From Pohlia nutans (taxonomy: Eukaryota; Streptophyta; Bryopsida; Bryales; Mniaceae): a DNA stretch of 64,000 nt. The notes beneath the pieces are model-generated. The model was not told the DNA's origin, did not search any database, and worked only from the letters and a program-made list of their open reading frames with translations. The position numbers and the translations under genes are program-made. The stretch lies in NCBI GenBank assembly GCA_022496805.1, contig CM040103.1:9752001-9816000 (forward strand), read 5' to 3'. Shown piece after piece: positions 1-12,411 of the stretch. The number at the start of each line of letters is the position of its first letter. The stretch's first letter is position 1.

Positions 1-264
1 CAAGTTCAAGAGATTTGAACCTACTTGCTATTGTCAGAATTGTCAAATTTCTTAATGTTATTGTGAGCAAGTTCAAGAGATTTGAACGCACCAACAAATG
101 CGTGATCTGGATATTGAATACAAAAGTTTTAAAGGGTCAAACTTTCATTGGGAGATGATCTAAGATTGCCATCTAGTCCAACAATAGATGGTCAAAAAGT
201 ACAATCTAGAATTGGGCAGGAAACGATTTTGGGTTAGGTGCGATTTTGGGTGTTCCCACCTTAG

Positions 265-390
265 GTCAAAAAAATACTTCCTTGTGGCTAATTTTATTTA
301 GGTTGCAATGAACACATGCAATGTTCTTCAATCACTCTAGTCACATAATTTGGAACCTTTTTTGATCATTCTTACGGTATGACCTACTTA
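265..390 (-). mobile_element. Stowaway-like MITE, internal fragment
   Basis: This stretch is a close reverse-complement match to the interior of the complete element at 18893-19132. Shared landmarks include the motif around TTGCAATGAACACATGCAAT. The left terminal repeat is missing, so this is a truncated or rearranged copy. Confidence 0.6.
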
Positions 391-949
391 ACCCTTTAAG
401 GTCCCGATTCAACACTGTTTTCAAAGATTCGTTATAAAATGTTTGATAAAAAACTAAAATGGAGTTAATGTTCAAAGCAAAGTTATAGATGTCAATGTGA
501 AGATAACATCTATACGGTTGGATTCGTAATATTTTTTATTAATATTTTTTAATTAATTTTGCAAGGTTTTCACTTGAAATTCAATTAAAAATCCAAAATT
601 AACATTAAAATTTTAAAAAATATTGTAATGAAATTGGAATAACATACACTACAAGATGGTATGGTTTTCACTATTTGATTCTTTTTATTATGGAAAATCA
701 TGTTTAAGGCCTCACTTTTTGAACTAAGAATGAAACTTGACATAAATCACTTTTACTATTTTTCAAAAACTCTCAATATCTTATCTTGAAGATCCGTACC
801 GTACAAATGGTAATCAACTACAGAAGAATTTAAAAAAAATTGAATGGATGAAAAACATCCCCGTGAGTGGTGAAGGGACGCATCCTGAAATCATCCATCG
901 TCCAGATTCTGGACGCAGGCGCGTCCAAGGGTTAAGAAAGCACTTTCAA

Positions 950-980
950 ACATGACAATAACTTTGGGACGGAGGGAGTA
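950..980 (+). mobile_element. Stowaway-like MITE terminus
   Basis: CTTTGGGACGGAGGGAG followed by TA repeats the right end of the intact element at 18893-19132. It is probably the other end of the fragment at 265-390, but about 560 bp of unmatched sequence separates them. Confidence 0.6.
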
Positions 981-1084
981 CCTTACTTTCAATGCATTTG
1001 ACTCAACCAATTGTTTTACAATTTTCCGTTTTTATTATGACATGTTTGGGAAGCCCTAACTTTAGGGTAGTCATCTACCAGATA

Positions 1085-1252
1085 TCTCCATTCTGTGGAT
1101 CGGCCCACTTTCCTAGATCTAGAACAGGAGTACATACTGGCGTTTACGCTGCTTCGATCTACCACATTTCTCCATTCTGTGGATCTGGCCTCCTTTCTGG
1201 GATCTACAACTGGACTACATAATGGCGTTCACGCTGCTTCGAAGAATCTGGC
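1085..1252 (+). repeat. 84-bp tandem duplication (2 copies)
   Basis: TCTCCATTCTGTGGATC begins at 1085 and again at 1169. GGCGTT(T/C)ACGCTGCTTCGA recurs at the same 84-bp offset. It lies just upstream of the GC-rich region that precedes the HSP20-like gene. Confidence 0.75.
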
Positions 1253-1700
1253 TCAGCTGACGGCCATGGCCCTCCCTGGCTATGGCGGACCTGGGCCGTC
1301 TTTCTTCTTCCGAGCATTATTCACATGTGCTGCTGGCTTGTTGCGGATGCCACATCTTCACGCGTTCTGTTTCCGATTCTCGCAAGCTCGAGTACCACAG
1401 CCGCCGCTGAGCGCTTTCTACTGAGCGTTTTCGTGCAAATTTTCGTTGAGTGAGGGCTTGGAAATTTGCTCACCGAGGGTTTCGAGGTCGCGGGGAGCTT
1501 GCTTGGACGCCCGCCCGCTTTTGCACGCCGGCTTTGTTTGCCATTGCGGTGCACTTTCGAACGGGCCTTGTCTTGTTGTTTTCGGCTCATTCTGTATCAT
1601 GCCTATAACGGTCTAGATGTCCGTATAGCCGCGCAGGAGGAGATCCATTTTCATTGTGTGTTTGGTGAATAGCGGCGACACCGACAGACAGACAGAGAGA
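1250..1700 (+). promoter_or_regulatory. GC-rich putative promoter region of the HSP20-like gene
   Basis: Base composition changes sharply from AT-rich intergenic DNA to GC- and CpG-rich sequence. The short open frames here overlap on both strands and resemble no family I know. The position upstream of a spliced-looking leader suggests a promoter or first-exon region. No transcription start can be fixed from sequence alone. Confidence 0.4.
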
Positions 1701-3534
1701 ATAAGAAGCTTACATAACACTTTAGAGTGTACTTGAAAGGTATTTATTATGGCTTTGGCAGCTGTGAAAGGTGGAAAGGCATATGCCTATCTTCTTCGAC
1801 GACGATCTCCTGCTGTGATAAGCGAGATTTGCGCGTCGTAGGAGCTGGAGCGAGGAAATAGCTGGAAGCGAGGCTGGATAGAGGCGACACGCATCCATGG
1901 CCTCTGTAAGTATCATCCTAATTCAGCTGTTTTCTGTTTATCAAGATTTTAGGTTGCAGACATGATAACAACGGTTACAGTGAGAATTGTGTTGAAGTTT
2001 TGTTACAATATCTTAGGAGAAGTCGTTGTGGACTTGGTGACAAGTGACTTCTTCTTCTGGAAGCAGACGTACGGAATGGAAGTAGGTTCATTTCTGTGTT
2101 GCTATTTTCCTTTTTTTCCCGCTCATCACACGCGGAGTGTGTTATGAGATCATTCTTCTTGGTGAAATTTTCTGCGCTTATATCTTTGTACATTGCTTTC
2201 AGCTTACGTGTTGATGGAACCAGATGATCATTTTTCTCAATTTTTTTTGGTTGAGAATGAACATCTCACACATTTCCGGATCTGAGTTTCTCATTCTTTC
2301 TTACATGTGTAATTGCGAGTGAGCACTGTGGATTCACAATTCCTACATAGGGCGTATTCACACCTCCGTACATCTGCACTATTGCCCGTTCTTACTTTAA
2401 AGTCTGAATACTTTTTACAGGATTCCAGTATCGATTTTCTATAATGTTCACGTGTTATCGCTCCAGTTTTGACGCATCGTACGTTTTCGTGTTTTTTTCT
2501 TAATTATCCTAGTGTTGTGTACGGTTCTTGAAGCTTTATATGTTGTCTGTAGATTTCATTAACCTATTTCGAGGTATAATATCAGTCTCGAAATTTCCTG
2601 AGTCTATACCTGCACACTAAACTTGTTTGTTTTTTTTCTTGAATGGCGATCAGACTGAATTCTGATACATGCGGACAGCTGAGTCACGTCCTCAGGGAAG
2701 ATCGTTTTTCGTGCGCCTGGGTTGATCTTCCTCGAGTTCACTCTCTGTGCTGTTCTTGCAAGAAGGGAGATTCCAGGTGGTTTACTCTCTTGCAGATTGC
2801 CTTGCAGAATCGATAATAGAGTTCCTGCTGATAGACAATGATATTCAAATCTTGAATCAAGTGATTCGCTGGAAGCAAGACATCAGCCAAATCTCAGAAG
2901 TCCTCGCCCTCTGTAAGTGTTGAATCGATTTTGTTCCTCAAGAAGTCTTTGCACTTGTCAAGGTATTCGATGTTGAGCAATTATGAAGGTCCCGGAACGT
3001 TGTTGTCTTCATGTACCCAGTTTACACGTTCTATATGCCTAAATATTCTTTTGCTACAGTACCATGCATGTTGTGTTGCTTGAATATCATGTTGTGAGTT
3101 GTTTACACTACGCGAGTATCTTTTATACTTGTTGATCGTGATGACGTTGGTCACAAACTTATTCGTTTATTCTAGGTGGTATGTTGTTGTTACCTATTCG
3201 AATTCTCAGATACTGATTGAGTTTTGAGGCATTGTAGTGAACTGTGGTGTGAAGAAATTGTCTGCTATACTCCTCCCTAGCAGGCCTCTCAACGTCAACT
3301 TGTAAAGTCGATGGTCTGACAGTCAACTGGGAAAAAGTATTCTTACACAGCAAGACCGCATTTTTATTTTCTTGAGGAGATTGGAGTGAGTCAAAGTCAA
3401 GTATGGAGTTGAGGATCAATATACTCAACGTGCTACGTGTTATTTCTTGCCTTCAATACAGGATTCTAAGTGGAAATACACCCAAGCAAAGAGAACATAA
3501 CAGAGGAGGGTTCTCATTTCCGACGTTGCTGCCT
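1700..3534 (+). other. Probable spliced 5' leader of the HSP20-like gene
   Basis: Two strong plant donor sites (CTCT|GTAAGT at 1905/1906 and CCTCT|GTAAGT at 2912/2913) are followed by pyrimidine-rich acceptors. One acceptor is near 2796 (CTCTCTTGCAG) and one is CTTCAATACAG at 3451-3461, just before the coding exon. An ATG at 1897 would read only a few codons before the first donor. The model is two leader introns with translation starting at 3535. It is inferred from consensus sites only. Confidence 0.4.
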
Positions 3535-5001
3535 ATGGATTCTAATGGTCACAAGGAATATGAGGATGGAGATCAAGCGCTATTGGGAGGACCACCGGAT
3601 ATAAATCTACCACTCTCGATTGAGATTTGCCCAGACCCTTGGGGTCTAAAGGCCTCCGACTTGCTGCATACTAGCTTGGCGCCAGCTCAGAATCTTGAGT
3701 TGGGAACCTTGACATCTTCTAAAGGACGGCGGTGGGTGCGACGGGGTGATACAATCTGGGGAGCTTGGTTTTTCTTCAACCATTATTTCAGGCCTGCACT
3801 AAATGATGAACGTCAGAGCAAACTTCTACGGGAGGGCATTCTGGCCCCTCCCTTGGACAAATCTGATTTACGACTGGACCTTTTCCTAGTCCAGCACGAC
3901 ATGGAGAACATGTACATGTGGGCTTTCAAGGAGAGACCTGAGAATGCGCTAGGAAAGATGCAGCTTCGTAGTTACATGAACGGCCATGCAAGGTTTGGTG
4001 AACCACAGTTTCCTTTCAGTGCAGACAAAGGGTTTGCTAGATCCCACAGAATGCAGAGGAAGCACTACAGAGGCTTATCCAACCCCCAGTGTGTGCATGG
4101 TGTTGAGGTTGTCAGAGCACCTAACCTGTTGAATGTTGGGGAGGATGACTTGAAACGGTGGATGGAGTTGACGGGCAGAGAAATAAATTTCGTAATGCCT
4201 CCAGATGCGGAAGGGTTTTCTGAGTGGCGCAGTCTTCCCAACACCGACTTTGATTTAGAGCGTACATGCTCTCCTTCTCCAAGCAAGCCTCCAAACGGGC
4301 ACTCAAAGAAGCCGGCATCAACACGATCAGGGCGAATGAACGATGGCAATGTGAATGCTGCAAGTCAGTTGCCAAGCCCTGCCAGCAGTGGCAGTCGCAG
4401 CTTGAGCCCAGGAGGGAAGAGAAAGAAGACGAATTCTTTTCTCCCTACTGGGCTCTTACCCTGTGGCAATGGCAATGAAGTTGATTCTTGTGTGCCTATC
4501 GTTGGTTACGCGGGTGCTGAAAACTTCCACACTGGAACTGAACCGTGGTGGCTCTCAAGTTTCTCAGGAGTGATGACTGAAGCTTGTGGCCCTGTGACAG
4601 GAGCCAAAAGTATTTACGAAGACGAGAAAGGGTATCTTGTCATGGTGAGCTTGCCTTTCACAGACATGCAAAGGCTCAGGGTGTCGTGGCGAAACACTGC
4701 AACACATGGTGTTTTAAAGATTCATTGTACTAGCACGGCCAGGACTCAGACGGTTATTAGGGGTGACAGGACCTTCAAGTTGACTGATCCGAATCCGGAG
4801 CACTGCCCTCCTGGAGATTTTGTGCGAGAGATTGGACTTGCCACAAGAATCCCCGAGAATGCAGATCTGAAGGCGTTCTATGCAGAGGCGTGTGCAGGCC
4901 TAGAGATCATGGTTCCGAAGCATAACGTGCTCTCGGAGGAGAGAGAAGTGCGGGTGTTTTTGCCTCCTCAAATGAGCCAGACGGAAGCTCTTCTATTGTA
5001 A
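3535..5001 (+). CDS. HSP20-like (alpha-crystallin domain) plant nuclear-type protein
   Basis: The start is taken at 3535 (MDSNGHKEYEDG), giving 488 aa. The frame is open back to 3403, but a likely splice acceptor at 3461 lies between, so the upstream codons are probably not translated. The N-terminal half holds a conserved plant block (GDTIWGAWFFFNHYF, then LDLFLVQHDMENMYMWAF). The middle is a low-complexity Ser/Pro linker with a basic NLS-like GGKRKK. The C-terminal ~125 residues form an alpha-crystallin-like fold (YEDEKGYLVMVSLPF, FVREIGLATRIPENADLKAFY). This arrangement fits the plant HSP20-like family that includes the Arabidopsis anti-silencing proteins IDM2 and IDM3. Membership of that subgroup is inferred from memory; the HSP20-like assignment is firmer. 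No frameshift or stop interrupts it, and it is single-copy here. Confidence 0.85.
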   Translation: MDSNGHKEYEDGDQALLGGPPDINLPLSIEICPDPWGLKASDLLHTSLAPAQNLELGTLTSSKGRRWVRRGDTIWGAWFFFNHYFRPALNDERQSKLLREGILAPPLDKSDLRLDLFLVQHDMENMYMWAFKERPENALGKMQLRSYMNGHARFGEPQFPFSADKGFARSHRMQRKHYRGLSNPQCVHGVEVVRAPNLLNVGEDDLKRWMELTGREINFVMPPDAEGFSEWRSLPNTDFDLERTCSPSPSKPPNGHSKKPASTRSGRMNDGNVNAASQLPSPASSGSRSLSPGGKRKKTNSFLPTGLLPCGNGNEVDSCVPIVGYAGAENFHTGTEPWWLSSFSGVMTEACGPVTGAKSIYEDEKGYLVMVSLPFTDMQRLRVSWRNTATHGVLKIHCTSTARTQTVIRGDRTFKLTDPNPEHCPPGDFVREIGLATRIPENADLKAFYAEACAGLEIMVPKHNVLSEEREVRVFLPPQMSQTEALLL

Positions 5002-7339
5002 GCATCATGTATGCAGTTTGGCTGACAAGACTATTTTCATCTTGTACTATAGAAGTTGTAAATTGTCATTTTTATATTCATAGGTAAGTCTTATGTTCCA
5101 GTCTAGTTGAGCTCCGTAAAAAAAAATTCCCTGAGCACTGTCGTTTTGTAAAAGAAAGACTTCTGAGCTGGAAGCTTGTAAGCGATTCTTCATTATCCCC
5201 TTCGTGATTCATCTCCTTCGTGATTCATTTATCCATCAGGTCGCATCTTTTGAGGACAAATTGGTTTGCTAAGCATTCTTGGAAGATGAAGAGATGTGGT
5301 GGATGTAAGCAGTGTGTCGTGAAGTTGACCGTCGTTTTGAAGGATGGAAGCAGTGTCTGTCTTGACTCTTGAAATTGACCGTCATTATGAAAGATGCAAG
5401 CAGTGCCTGTTATGGCGTCCCTGCTATGGAAGATGGATGTTACAGCATCTCCACTAGCACTTTGGATTGCACTCTCAAGGTCATCCAAAAAGTTAAAGTT
5501 AAGGTCCTCACCATATAGTTCCCCACCAACATCACTCACAAGTCACCACGTATGGATTGTGCAATTCTCACCTTCCATGGAAAAACTAAAGAAGCTAAAA
5601 ATAGTAATGTGGGATCCTATGTTATAGAATGGAGTAAACTAATAAAACTTGATTTCTAAGCGATCTAGGAAAGCCACCCCAAATTCTATTTTTAGCTTGT
5701 TTAGTTTTTCCATAGAGGGTGAGAATTATGATGTGCAATTAAGAATAAAAGATACCCTAGCAAGAGTAATTTTGTGGGCCTTGGTTTTTAATGGATTATC
5801 ATATGCCACAGGTTGAATAAATTGTTCACCACCGGAGTGCTATCTAGAGTGCTAGCGGAGAGGCTCTTATGCGGAGTTTTCTAAGGAATCCAACTAAAAT
5901 CCAATATTTTACCCATCTGATTATTACCCATGTTTCACCTAGGTAGCATCTAAGTATCACAAATTTTATCCGGATTTTAGCCTAAAACTATGAGTTTCAA
6001 CCTGTAATTTGGCAATTCTATGTAGTTGATTTTACACTAATTGACTCGTACATTGTGAAGGAGTTCTTGAAGTTGACTGTCATTATGGTTGATTGTCCTG
6101 AAACCACCAACTTAAGCAATTTGGCCTATTTTTGGCAGTGTTAAATTCGAAAAAAAATATGACCGCATTCGAAATAGGTTGTGATGAGGATTGCAAAAAA
6201 TTTGCAACATCTAATTTGCATTTGTCAATTTTATTCAAAATTCCAAAGTGGAAAGTAACCTGTGACCTATACATCACATACCAATTTCCTAAGTTCACAC
6301 TTAGTTGTTCCTAGATCCACTCATGAGCTAACCCAAAACCACTAACTATTTCTTCGCAATGCTTGGCATGCCATTGGTTTACTTGAATAGTAAAATTGGT
6401 GGTTTTGAGTCTCAACTGTGGTGACCCCAAGAAAGCTCTACATGTCATAATTGGGGGAGGTGGTGGTTTTAGGACATCCTACCTTATGGAGTGCTTGGGG
6501 TTGACTGTGAATATGAAAGAGTGCTTCTGATGTACTACTAGTAGCTTTTAGACGGCGCATTGGAAACATTTTGAAGAACAACTTTAATTTTTAAACGAAA
6601 TTTATTGATTCTCAAATCTTAAAGGTCTCAACTCTCCTAGTGTAGGGATCTTCTAACCCTTGTTGTATAGGAGAACTCTGAATAGAAATTCATAGTACAA
6701 ATTGTAGATCAATCCTAGCTAAATCACCCCAATTTTTATGATTTCAAGGAGGACCCTAACGTGTTTTAGTTAAAAGAGTTCAACAAATTGTGGGTTTTGG
6801 ATCATACCTTGGACGGTTGGAAAGTGTGATTGCATTTGTGACTACACAATGTATCCATGCCTTGATCAAAAAGAGACTTGGCTAGGGTGGAAGGAATAGG
6901 GGTCTCATGACCTCGTTGTATGAACACTCTAAAAAACTGTTTTTGGGGGAGAGCATAGGTTTTTCTTAAGGTACCTAGTGGTAGGCTTAAATAGTTATAG
7001 GGTCCACTTTTGAGAGAAGGCATCAAGGGTAGCACGTGCTATTTACGTCCTTGTGGCTTATTTAGTAGCACTATCTCTAATAGACGCTTCATTCATATGG
7101 GCATGAAAGCGCATGTTACTCTCTCTCCCTTAGAATTTATAGATATCTCAAGTGAATTAAAAACTTTATGTTTTCCAAATTTTCAATTTCTAAATGTATA
7201 AGGCATGCTTTTTCAAAATAGGATTATGCATACATTTTTTTAGACCTTTTTGTTTCCAAAATAATGATATACATGAACTAAAAATAAAACTATTTTGTTC
7301 AACCAAAGGAAAATTTGGGACACCATTGCTGTTTCTTGA
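5002..7339. other. HSP20-like gene 3' flank and AT-rich intergenic DNA
   Basis: The first ~120 bp should be the 3' UTR. A short tandem array at about 5305-5410 repeats GAAGTTGACCGTC and AAGCAGTG at a ~50-bp period, about 2.5 copies. Single diverged copies of the GTTGACTGT motif recur near 6073 and 6499. No gene is recognisable. Confidence 0.5.
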
Positions 7340-7875
7340 CCTCTAAATGACAGAGGGATATTAGAAAAAAATTACATTTGTTATAATATGTGATCTCTTT
7401 ATCTTTGATGAAGTTTGGTTCAATAAAGAAAATGAAAAGCATGATGTTTTAAAATTATTCATATGGTTAAATTTCCAAAAGAAGTTTTAAATCTTCATAA
7501 AATAAATTTTAGAAGCATTTAACTTCAAATTTTATCAAAATTAAAAATTTATTTTAAAAATTTGAAATTTGGTGTGATTGGTTAGAACTAAACATTCTAT
7601 TCTAAAATTTCAACAAGCAATTTTTCAAAGGAGAGAACTTCATTACTTTCACTCCAAATAGGTATAGTAAAATTTATAACACGAGAACAATATCGAGGTC
7701 TTTGTTTTTTAAAAATTATCCTAAGTAGAGTTTAACTCAAATCAACATGATTCTAATTGGGTTCAAAAGTAGATTTGATTTCCTTATTGAAAATATTTTT
7801 TGTTTTGTACATTCTTTTTTTTTCATCATGGGCATTCTTTAGAAAAAGATCAATGATTGTTTGGTCACTTAGGGG
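7340..7875 (+). mobile_element. TTAA-flanked MITE, short form
   Basis: The right end reads TTAGGGG followed by TTAA (7876-7879). The left end is a decayed TTGA then CCTCTAA. The interior (TTATAATATGTG, GATGAAGTTTGGTTCAATAAA, GTTTAACTC) matches both ends of the 3.4-kb element at 11683-15048 and, reversed, copies at 23466, 25850 and 44729. The TTAA target site fits piggyBac- or Kolobok-type transposases. No transposase is present. Confidence 0.7.
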
Positions 7876-7879
7876 TTAA

Positions 7880-9640
7880 AATGAATTACTTTGTAATGTA
7901 TAAAATGATTGCACCGAAGTTCACATTAAGCCTCTATAGGGACTACAAAATTTATGTTTTTTCAATATTTCTATATACGTATAGTATAAGTAAATCCATT
8001 GCATAAGTACAAACTCCAGTTTTTTAAGCTTAACCTCTAAAAATAAGATTCAATATTGGACCAAAACTCCAAGAACTCCAAGATGTAACATTTAAGCAAA
8101 GTTTCTTTTCCCAAAAGTCCAAAAAGTCCCAAAAAGTCATGATTTTCATAGCTTTATCCAAAATGAATTATAGAATCATTAGAGCTATGATCCAAAATTC
8201 ATATACCAAAAACTACCCTCAATAACTTCAAGTGACAAAATGAGGTACAATTGAATGCTTCAAAAACATTTGTAATTATAATTTGTAGAATGTAAAATCG
8301 GAGTACTATACTTACTTTGTATCTTTACATTAACGATTTAATGCACTTTTTTTTTTGTTTTTTTTGTTTTTTTATGCAACGTTGATATTTCCTCAACCGT
8401 GCACCCGTCAATTGCGTTCCTAGTACCTAGTACTGTTGGAAAGCTCTCGATGAGGAGGGGTGCATTAAAGTGGTTTCTTTGCTTTTGGGCGTATAGTGTG
8501 AGAGTTATAGAAATTTTAGTGATTTTTTCATCATAAGTTGAATTAAATTTTGAAAAATGGAATACGGGAGTTTTTGATGTCATTCTTGGCTTAGTTGGAA
8601 AACTCTTGAGTAACAAGTTGGAGTGCACCAAAGATTTTTTTGTAGATTTTAGTCTAACAATGTGAAAGTTATGGATTTTTAATCAAATTTTGTTACCATA
8701 AATTGAATTAAATTATGAATAAATTATTCTAGAAATAAAAAGCATAGGGAACACGGGAAATGCATGGGCCAAGTATTGGACGGAATACTATAGCATTGCG
8801 AAACCAAACTCTACGCTTTACCTAATTGTCTATGCTTACCCAAATTCTAATCAAGTCTTGCCTTGAAAACACTCTACCAAAACTTGAGCAAAATCCTAAT
8901 CACAAAAAATTGATAAAGAAGAGACAAACCATGAAAGCTAAAACCTAAACCAAATACATGTGGAAAGCATTGCGAAGGAAGTGGCTACTTTGCAACATCG
9001 ATCTGCATGAAAGAAACCCTAGAAAATGCTAAAAAAAAAAGCGTGAGCTTGATGATCGAGGATTGAAGTTGTGACAAAACCAAAACAAATTGCAAGAAGT
9101 AGTTGAGTGTGACGGTGGAGGCTGTTAGTTCCAAGCATCTAGCAAGGTCCCACATATTCAATGGCGTTGCAAAACCCAACGGTTGTAAAAGGAGCACCAA
9201 CACATTCCTTCCTCCAAAAAAATTTCATGACATTCCCTCCATACTAACGTATTTGATTCAAATTTGGATAGAAACTACACACTTCTTCATCCAAGTAGTC
9301 AATTCCATGATTATTCTTTTGATCCTACTACACGCTTTTAGAGAGATCCTATATCTATGACCCTATTTCTTTTCTATTGATTACTAAAATGGAGGAATTA
9401 TCCACCACCCTATTTTACATATAATCATGTAGGGGACATATTTCCAATGCTATAGTAGATCTAACGAAATTATAAAATTTACCCTAAATAAATTAAATTT
9501 ACCCTATTTTATTTATCTCACGTGATTTTCTAAAATTCCGATAGTCATCTCCCCAAGCAAGCTCATCTACAGTCTAGATGTGTAACCTCATTCCAAGGAT
9601 GAATGTTGGCGTCTAGAGCGTGTCAAATATGATTCTCATT
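7880..9640. other. AT-rich intergenic DNA without a recognisable gene
   Basis: The open frames are short, have no recognisable family and are rich in AT-type codons. A poly-T/G tract occurs near 8345-8370. A block near 8660 (TGTGAAAGTTATGGATTTTTAATC) also occurs, diverged, in the inverted arm near 62200. Confidence 0.5.
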
Positions 9641-9912
9641 CTCGGAGAAGTCGCTTAGTGTAAATTTTGGATACATCTGAGTGAACAAATGGTATTTAAT
9701 GGGGAGCTACAAATTATTTAAATATTCTATTGTTTATAGCAAAATTGGGTATATTCCATATATTCTAAAAATATTCTATAATATTTCCAAATAAGTTAAG
9801 AATTACCCTATGTTACTTCTATAAATTTATAATTTTTTATCTCAAATGAATAAAAGACACCCTATATTTGTTCTCTCATAGTTATTTAAATTTTTGATAA
9901 TGACTTCCTCAG
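9641..9912 (-). mobile_element. hAT-like MITE, diverged copy
   Basis: The termini are CTCGGAGAAGTCGCT and, reverse-complemented, CTGAGGAAGTCATT. The interior matches the elements at 41184-41458 (opposite orientation) and 31919-32172. Target duplications are too decayed to call here. Confidence 0.6.
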
Positions 9913-10019
9913 AATTTCATTGCTCGGGCCATGGTGGGCGGATATAGCGATTCCCGATATGCTCCTCGGCATCTCTTAACATCTCCATTCTCTTAACTCT
10001 TATTCAGACATAAGGTCAC

Positions 10020-10400
10020 AACTCTAACAACCACCAAACACACAAATAGGAAAGAGTTGAATGAGAAGTTTTTACAATCTGCAACTAAAAACTTCATCCA
10101 TGAAGACAATTGAATTGAGTATGACACGAATATATTATAAGACTAGTGGCAAACCTTTGTGAAAAGCCCAAAGACATGAACTGAGCAAATCTTTCAAAGT
10201 GTAGAGGAGAGACGAACCTTTGCGAAAATTCCAAAGACTTGAGATGAGAGCAAATCCTTGCAACTCTAGAGGAAAGAAAAAAAGATGTGTTACTCAATGT
10301 GAGCTCTCTTTATATTCACACATGAGATGTACATGAAATGATGCCCACTAACCGTGATTCAAACAAATACCTTATTATGATTTTTGAACCTATGCTTTAA
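10020..10400 (-). repeat. Relic of the small-gene upstream flank
   Basis: This stretch matches 40660-40950, the region upstream of minus-strand small gene A. Shared blocks are GAAAAGCCCAAAGA, GATGTGTTACTCAA, GAGATGTACA and ATGATGCCCAC. No coding part of the small gene remains. It shows the module once extended, or sent a partial copy, to the left side of the window. Confidence 0.6.
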
Positions 10401-11682
10401 AGAGTTGACTAAAACATATTTGTGACTTTTGAATCCCATAGTAGAAACATCGTTATCATATTTGAAAGGGTACAATAAGTTCATTCAATCTGAACATAAT
10501 TTGGTATAAACTATTCGTTGAGTTTTCCATCTTGTCTCTTGCAAGGCCTTCAATCCAGTGATCATCCAATGACCTTTTGTAAAGACCATGGTGTTTGAAC
10601 ATTCTTTGTAAAAGGGTGTGACAAAACCCTACTTATTTTAGTACTAAGATCTTACATGCTATAACTATATTTCATCATTTCTTGAGAATTATTTAGATCT
10701 CAAAAGATAATTTAAACTTATTTGAAGCTCTCCTTTTAAATGGATCCTTTAGTTGAAACCAAATTAAAAGAATATATATATATAAAAGAAAATGTCAATT
10801 TTTTAATGTTATGTATTGTTTGTCCAAACAAGTTTTGTGAGCTTACATCAATGATTCGGTAGGAAAGTACTAACTTTAGTAAAAATTTAGGAATTAAGTT
10901 ACATGATTTAAGAACTACTTTGATTCAATTCTTTAATTTATACTAATCGTCACTACGACCTTTTTGATCTCAACTTGATTATATTTGTAACATTTTTAAT
11001 ATCATAGTAAATCAAGACATTCACATTATTAATGACCGTTTATGTGATTTCAAGATTTTAATGTTAATTGTATACTTTGATGCAACAAACTCATAAATTA
11101 TAGTGTTCATTAATCATTATACATATCATTAGTGTAACTTTTTAAATCTTATTGAATAATGATTTCAAAAGGTGTGTCTTTAGAAAAATTATCATTTTGG
11201 AAGTATATATTAGATTTTGTACAAGATTAAATTTATTATGAATATCTCTTCAAAATGAGAAGTGAATGTACAATTGGTCCAATAGTGCATTTTCACTTTG
11301 TAAAGAGAAAGCATTTTTAATTTCATCAAAGGCATTTTGCACATCAAGTTTTATGTTGCATTTCCATGAAAACAAAAATAGGCATGTAGAAGTTGGTGGG
11401 AGGTATTTTAGGGAGTAGGATCAGTATGACTTATACATTTATGGATTAAAGTATGTGAGTTTCATTTTATAACTAAAATATACATTTTGAGGATTGTAAG
11501 AATGAAAAATGATGTTTTTGTATGAACTTAAAGAGAAGAAAACATCCTAGTATAGAAAAAAACATAAAATTTACTAACTTATAACTTAAATGATTGACAA
11601 TGAGAGCTAAACCTTTAAAATATGACATTTTTATAGATTACATTAATCAAGGGTAAATCCTTCTGGAAATAAAAATCATTAA
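10401..11682. other. AT-rich intergenic DNA
   Basis: No gene or clear element is visible. A (TA)n-like run sits near 10775. Open frames are few and short. Confidence 0.5.
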
Positions 11683-12411
11683 CCCCTAAAAGCCCGAGGG
11701 ATATTGGACATAGATGTGTTATAATATGTGCCTTCCATATGTTTGATGAAGTTTGGTTCAATAAACAAAATGTAGAGAATCATCTCTACAAATTATCTCT
11801 ACAGTCAAACTTCCAAAAATAACTTTAGATCATTTTTAATGCACTTAAAAGCATTAACCTTTGAATTTTTTTTATAAATTCCAGTGACGACAAAAGTCGG
11901 AGCTGGTTTAGCCTTCATTGAATGGTACGTTCGTCGTCAGGACAATTCCATGGAATTGGTCATGGTGACGAAATTTCGTTTCGTCTGCATGACCGTTCCA
12001 AGGCATCTCCAGGACTGTTCCAACGGTTCATACCCCTGTTCACATTCTAAGCCTGTCCGCATTCGAGCCAAACCAAGTGTGCTCGTTTTGGCGTTTCGGA
12101 GTTTCTGCGTTTCTGCGTTTCTGCTTCTCGGCGTGCGACGATGGTTCGGATTGAGGTGGGTATGGAGTAAGAGAGAGACAAAGATTGTGGTTTAGGGTTT
12201 GATTTGCAGCTATGGGGTCTGAAAAATTCATCAGCTCCCGAGTAAGTTTAGTCGCGGGAGGTTTTTCACGGGGCGGAAATTGGTGGTGAAATGGCCTGGC
12301 ACGGGCTTAAGGCAGGGGAGGTGCGCCAGAGTTCCGTGGATCAGGGATTAAATTTTCGGGAATCGAGTTCCGACTGGTTGCGCCGGTTTCCGATTGGTGT
12401 CGGTGCGTGTA

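Larger units (their letters stand above)
1..1084. other. AT-rich intergenic DNA with MITE debris
   Basis: I see no gene here. A 20-bp direct repeat (1-20 and 68-87) lies at the left edge. The rest is AT-rich apart from two pieces of a Stowaway-like element, listed separately at 265-390 and 950-980. Confidence 0.6.

Noticed and set aside
1321..1600. Basic minus-strand frames of 60-89 codons upstream of the HSP20-like gene
   Set aside because: They lie in a GC- and CpG-rich promoter-like region where stop codons are rare, overlap plus-strand frames, and match no family.
12040..12231. Short minus-strand frame near PI31 as a first exon of another gene
   Set aside because: It overlaps an open plus-strand frame in GC-rich DNA, with repeated GTTTCTGC words, and no family similarity.
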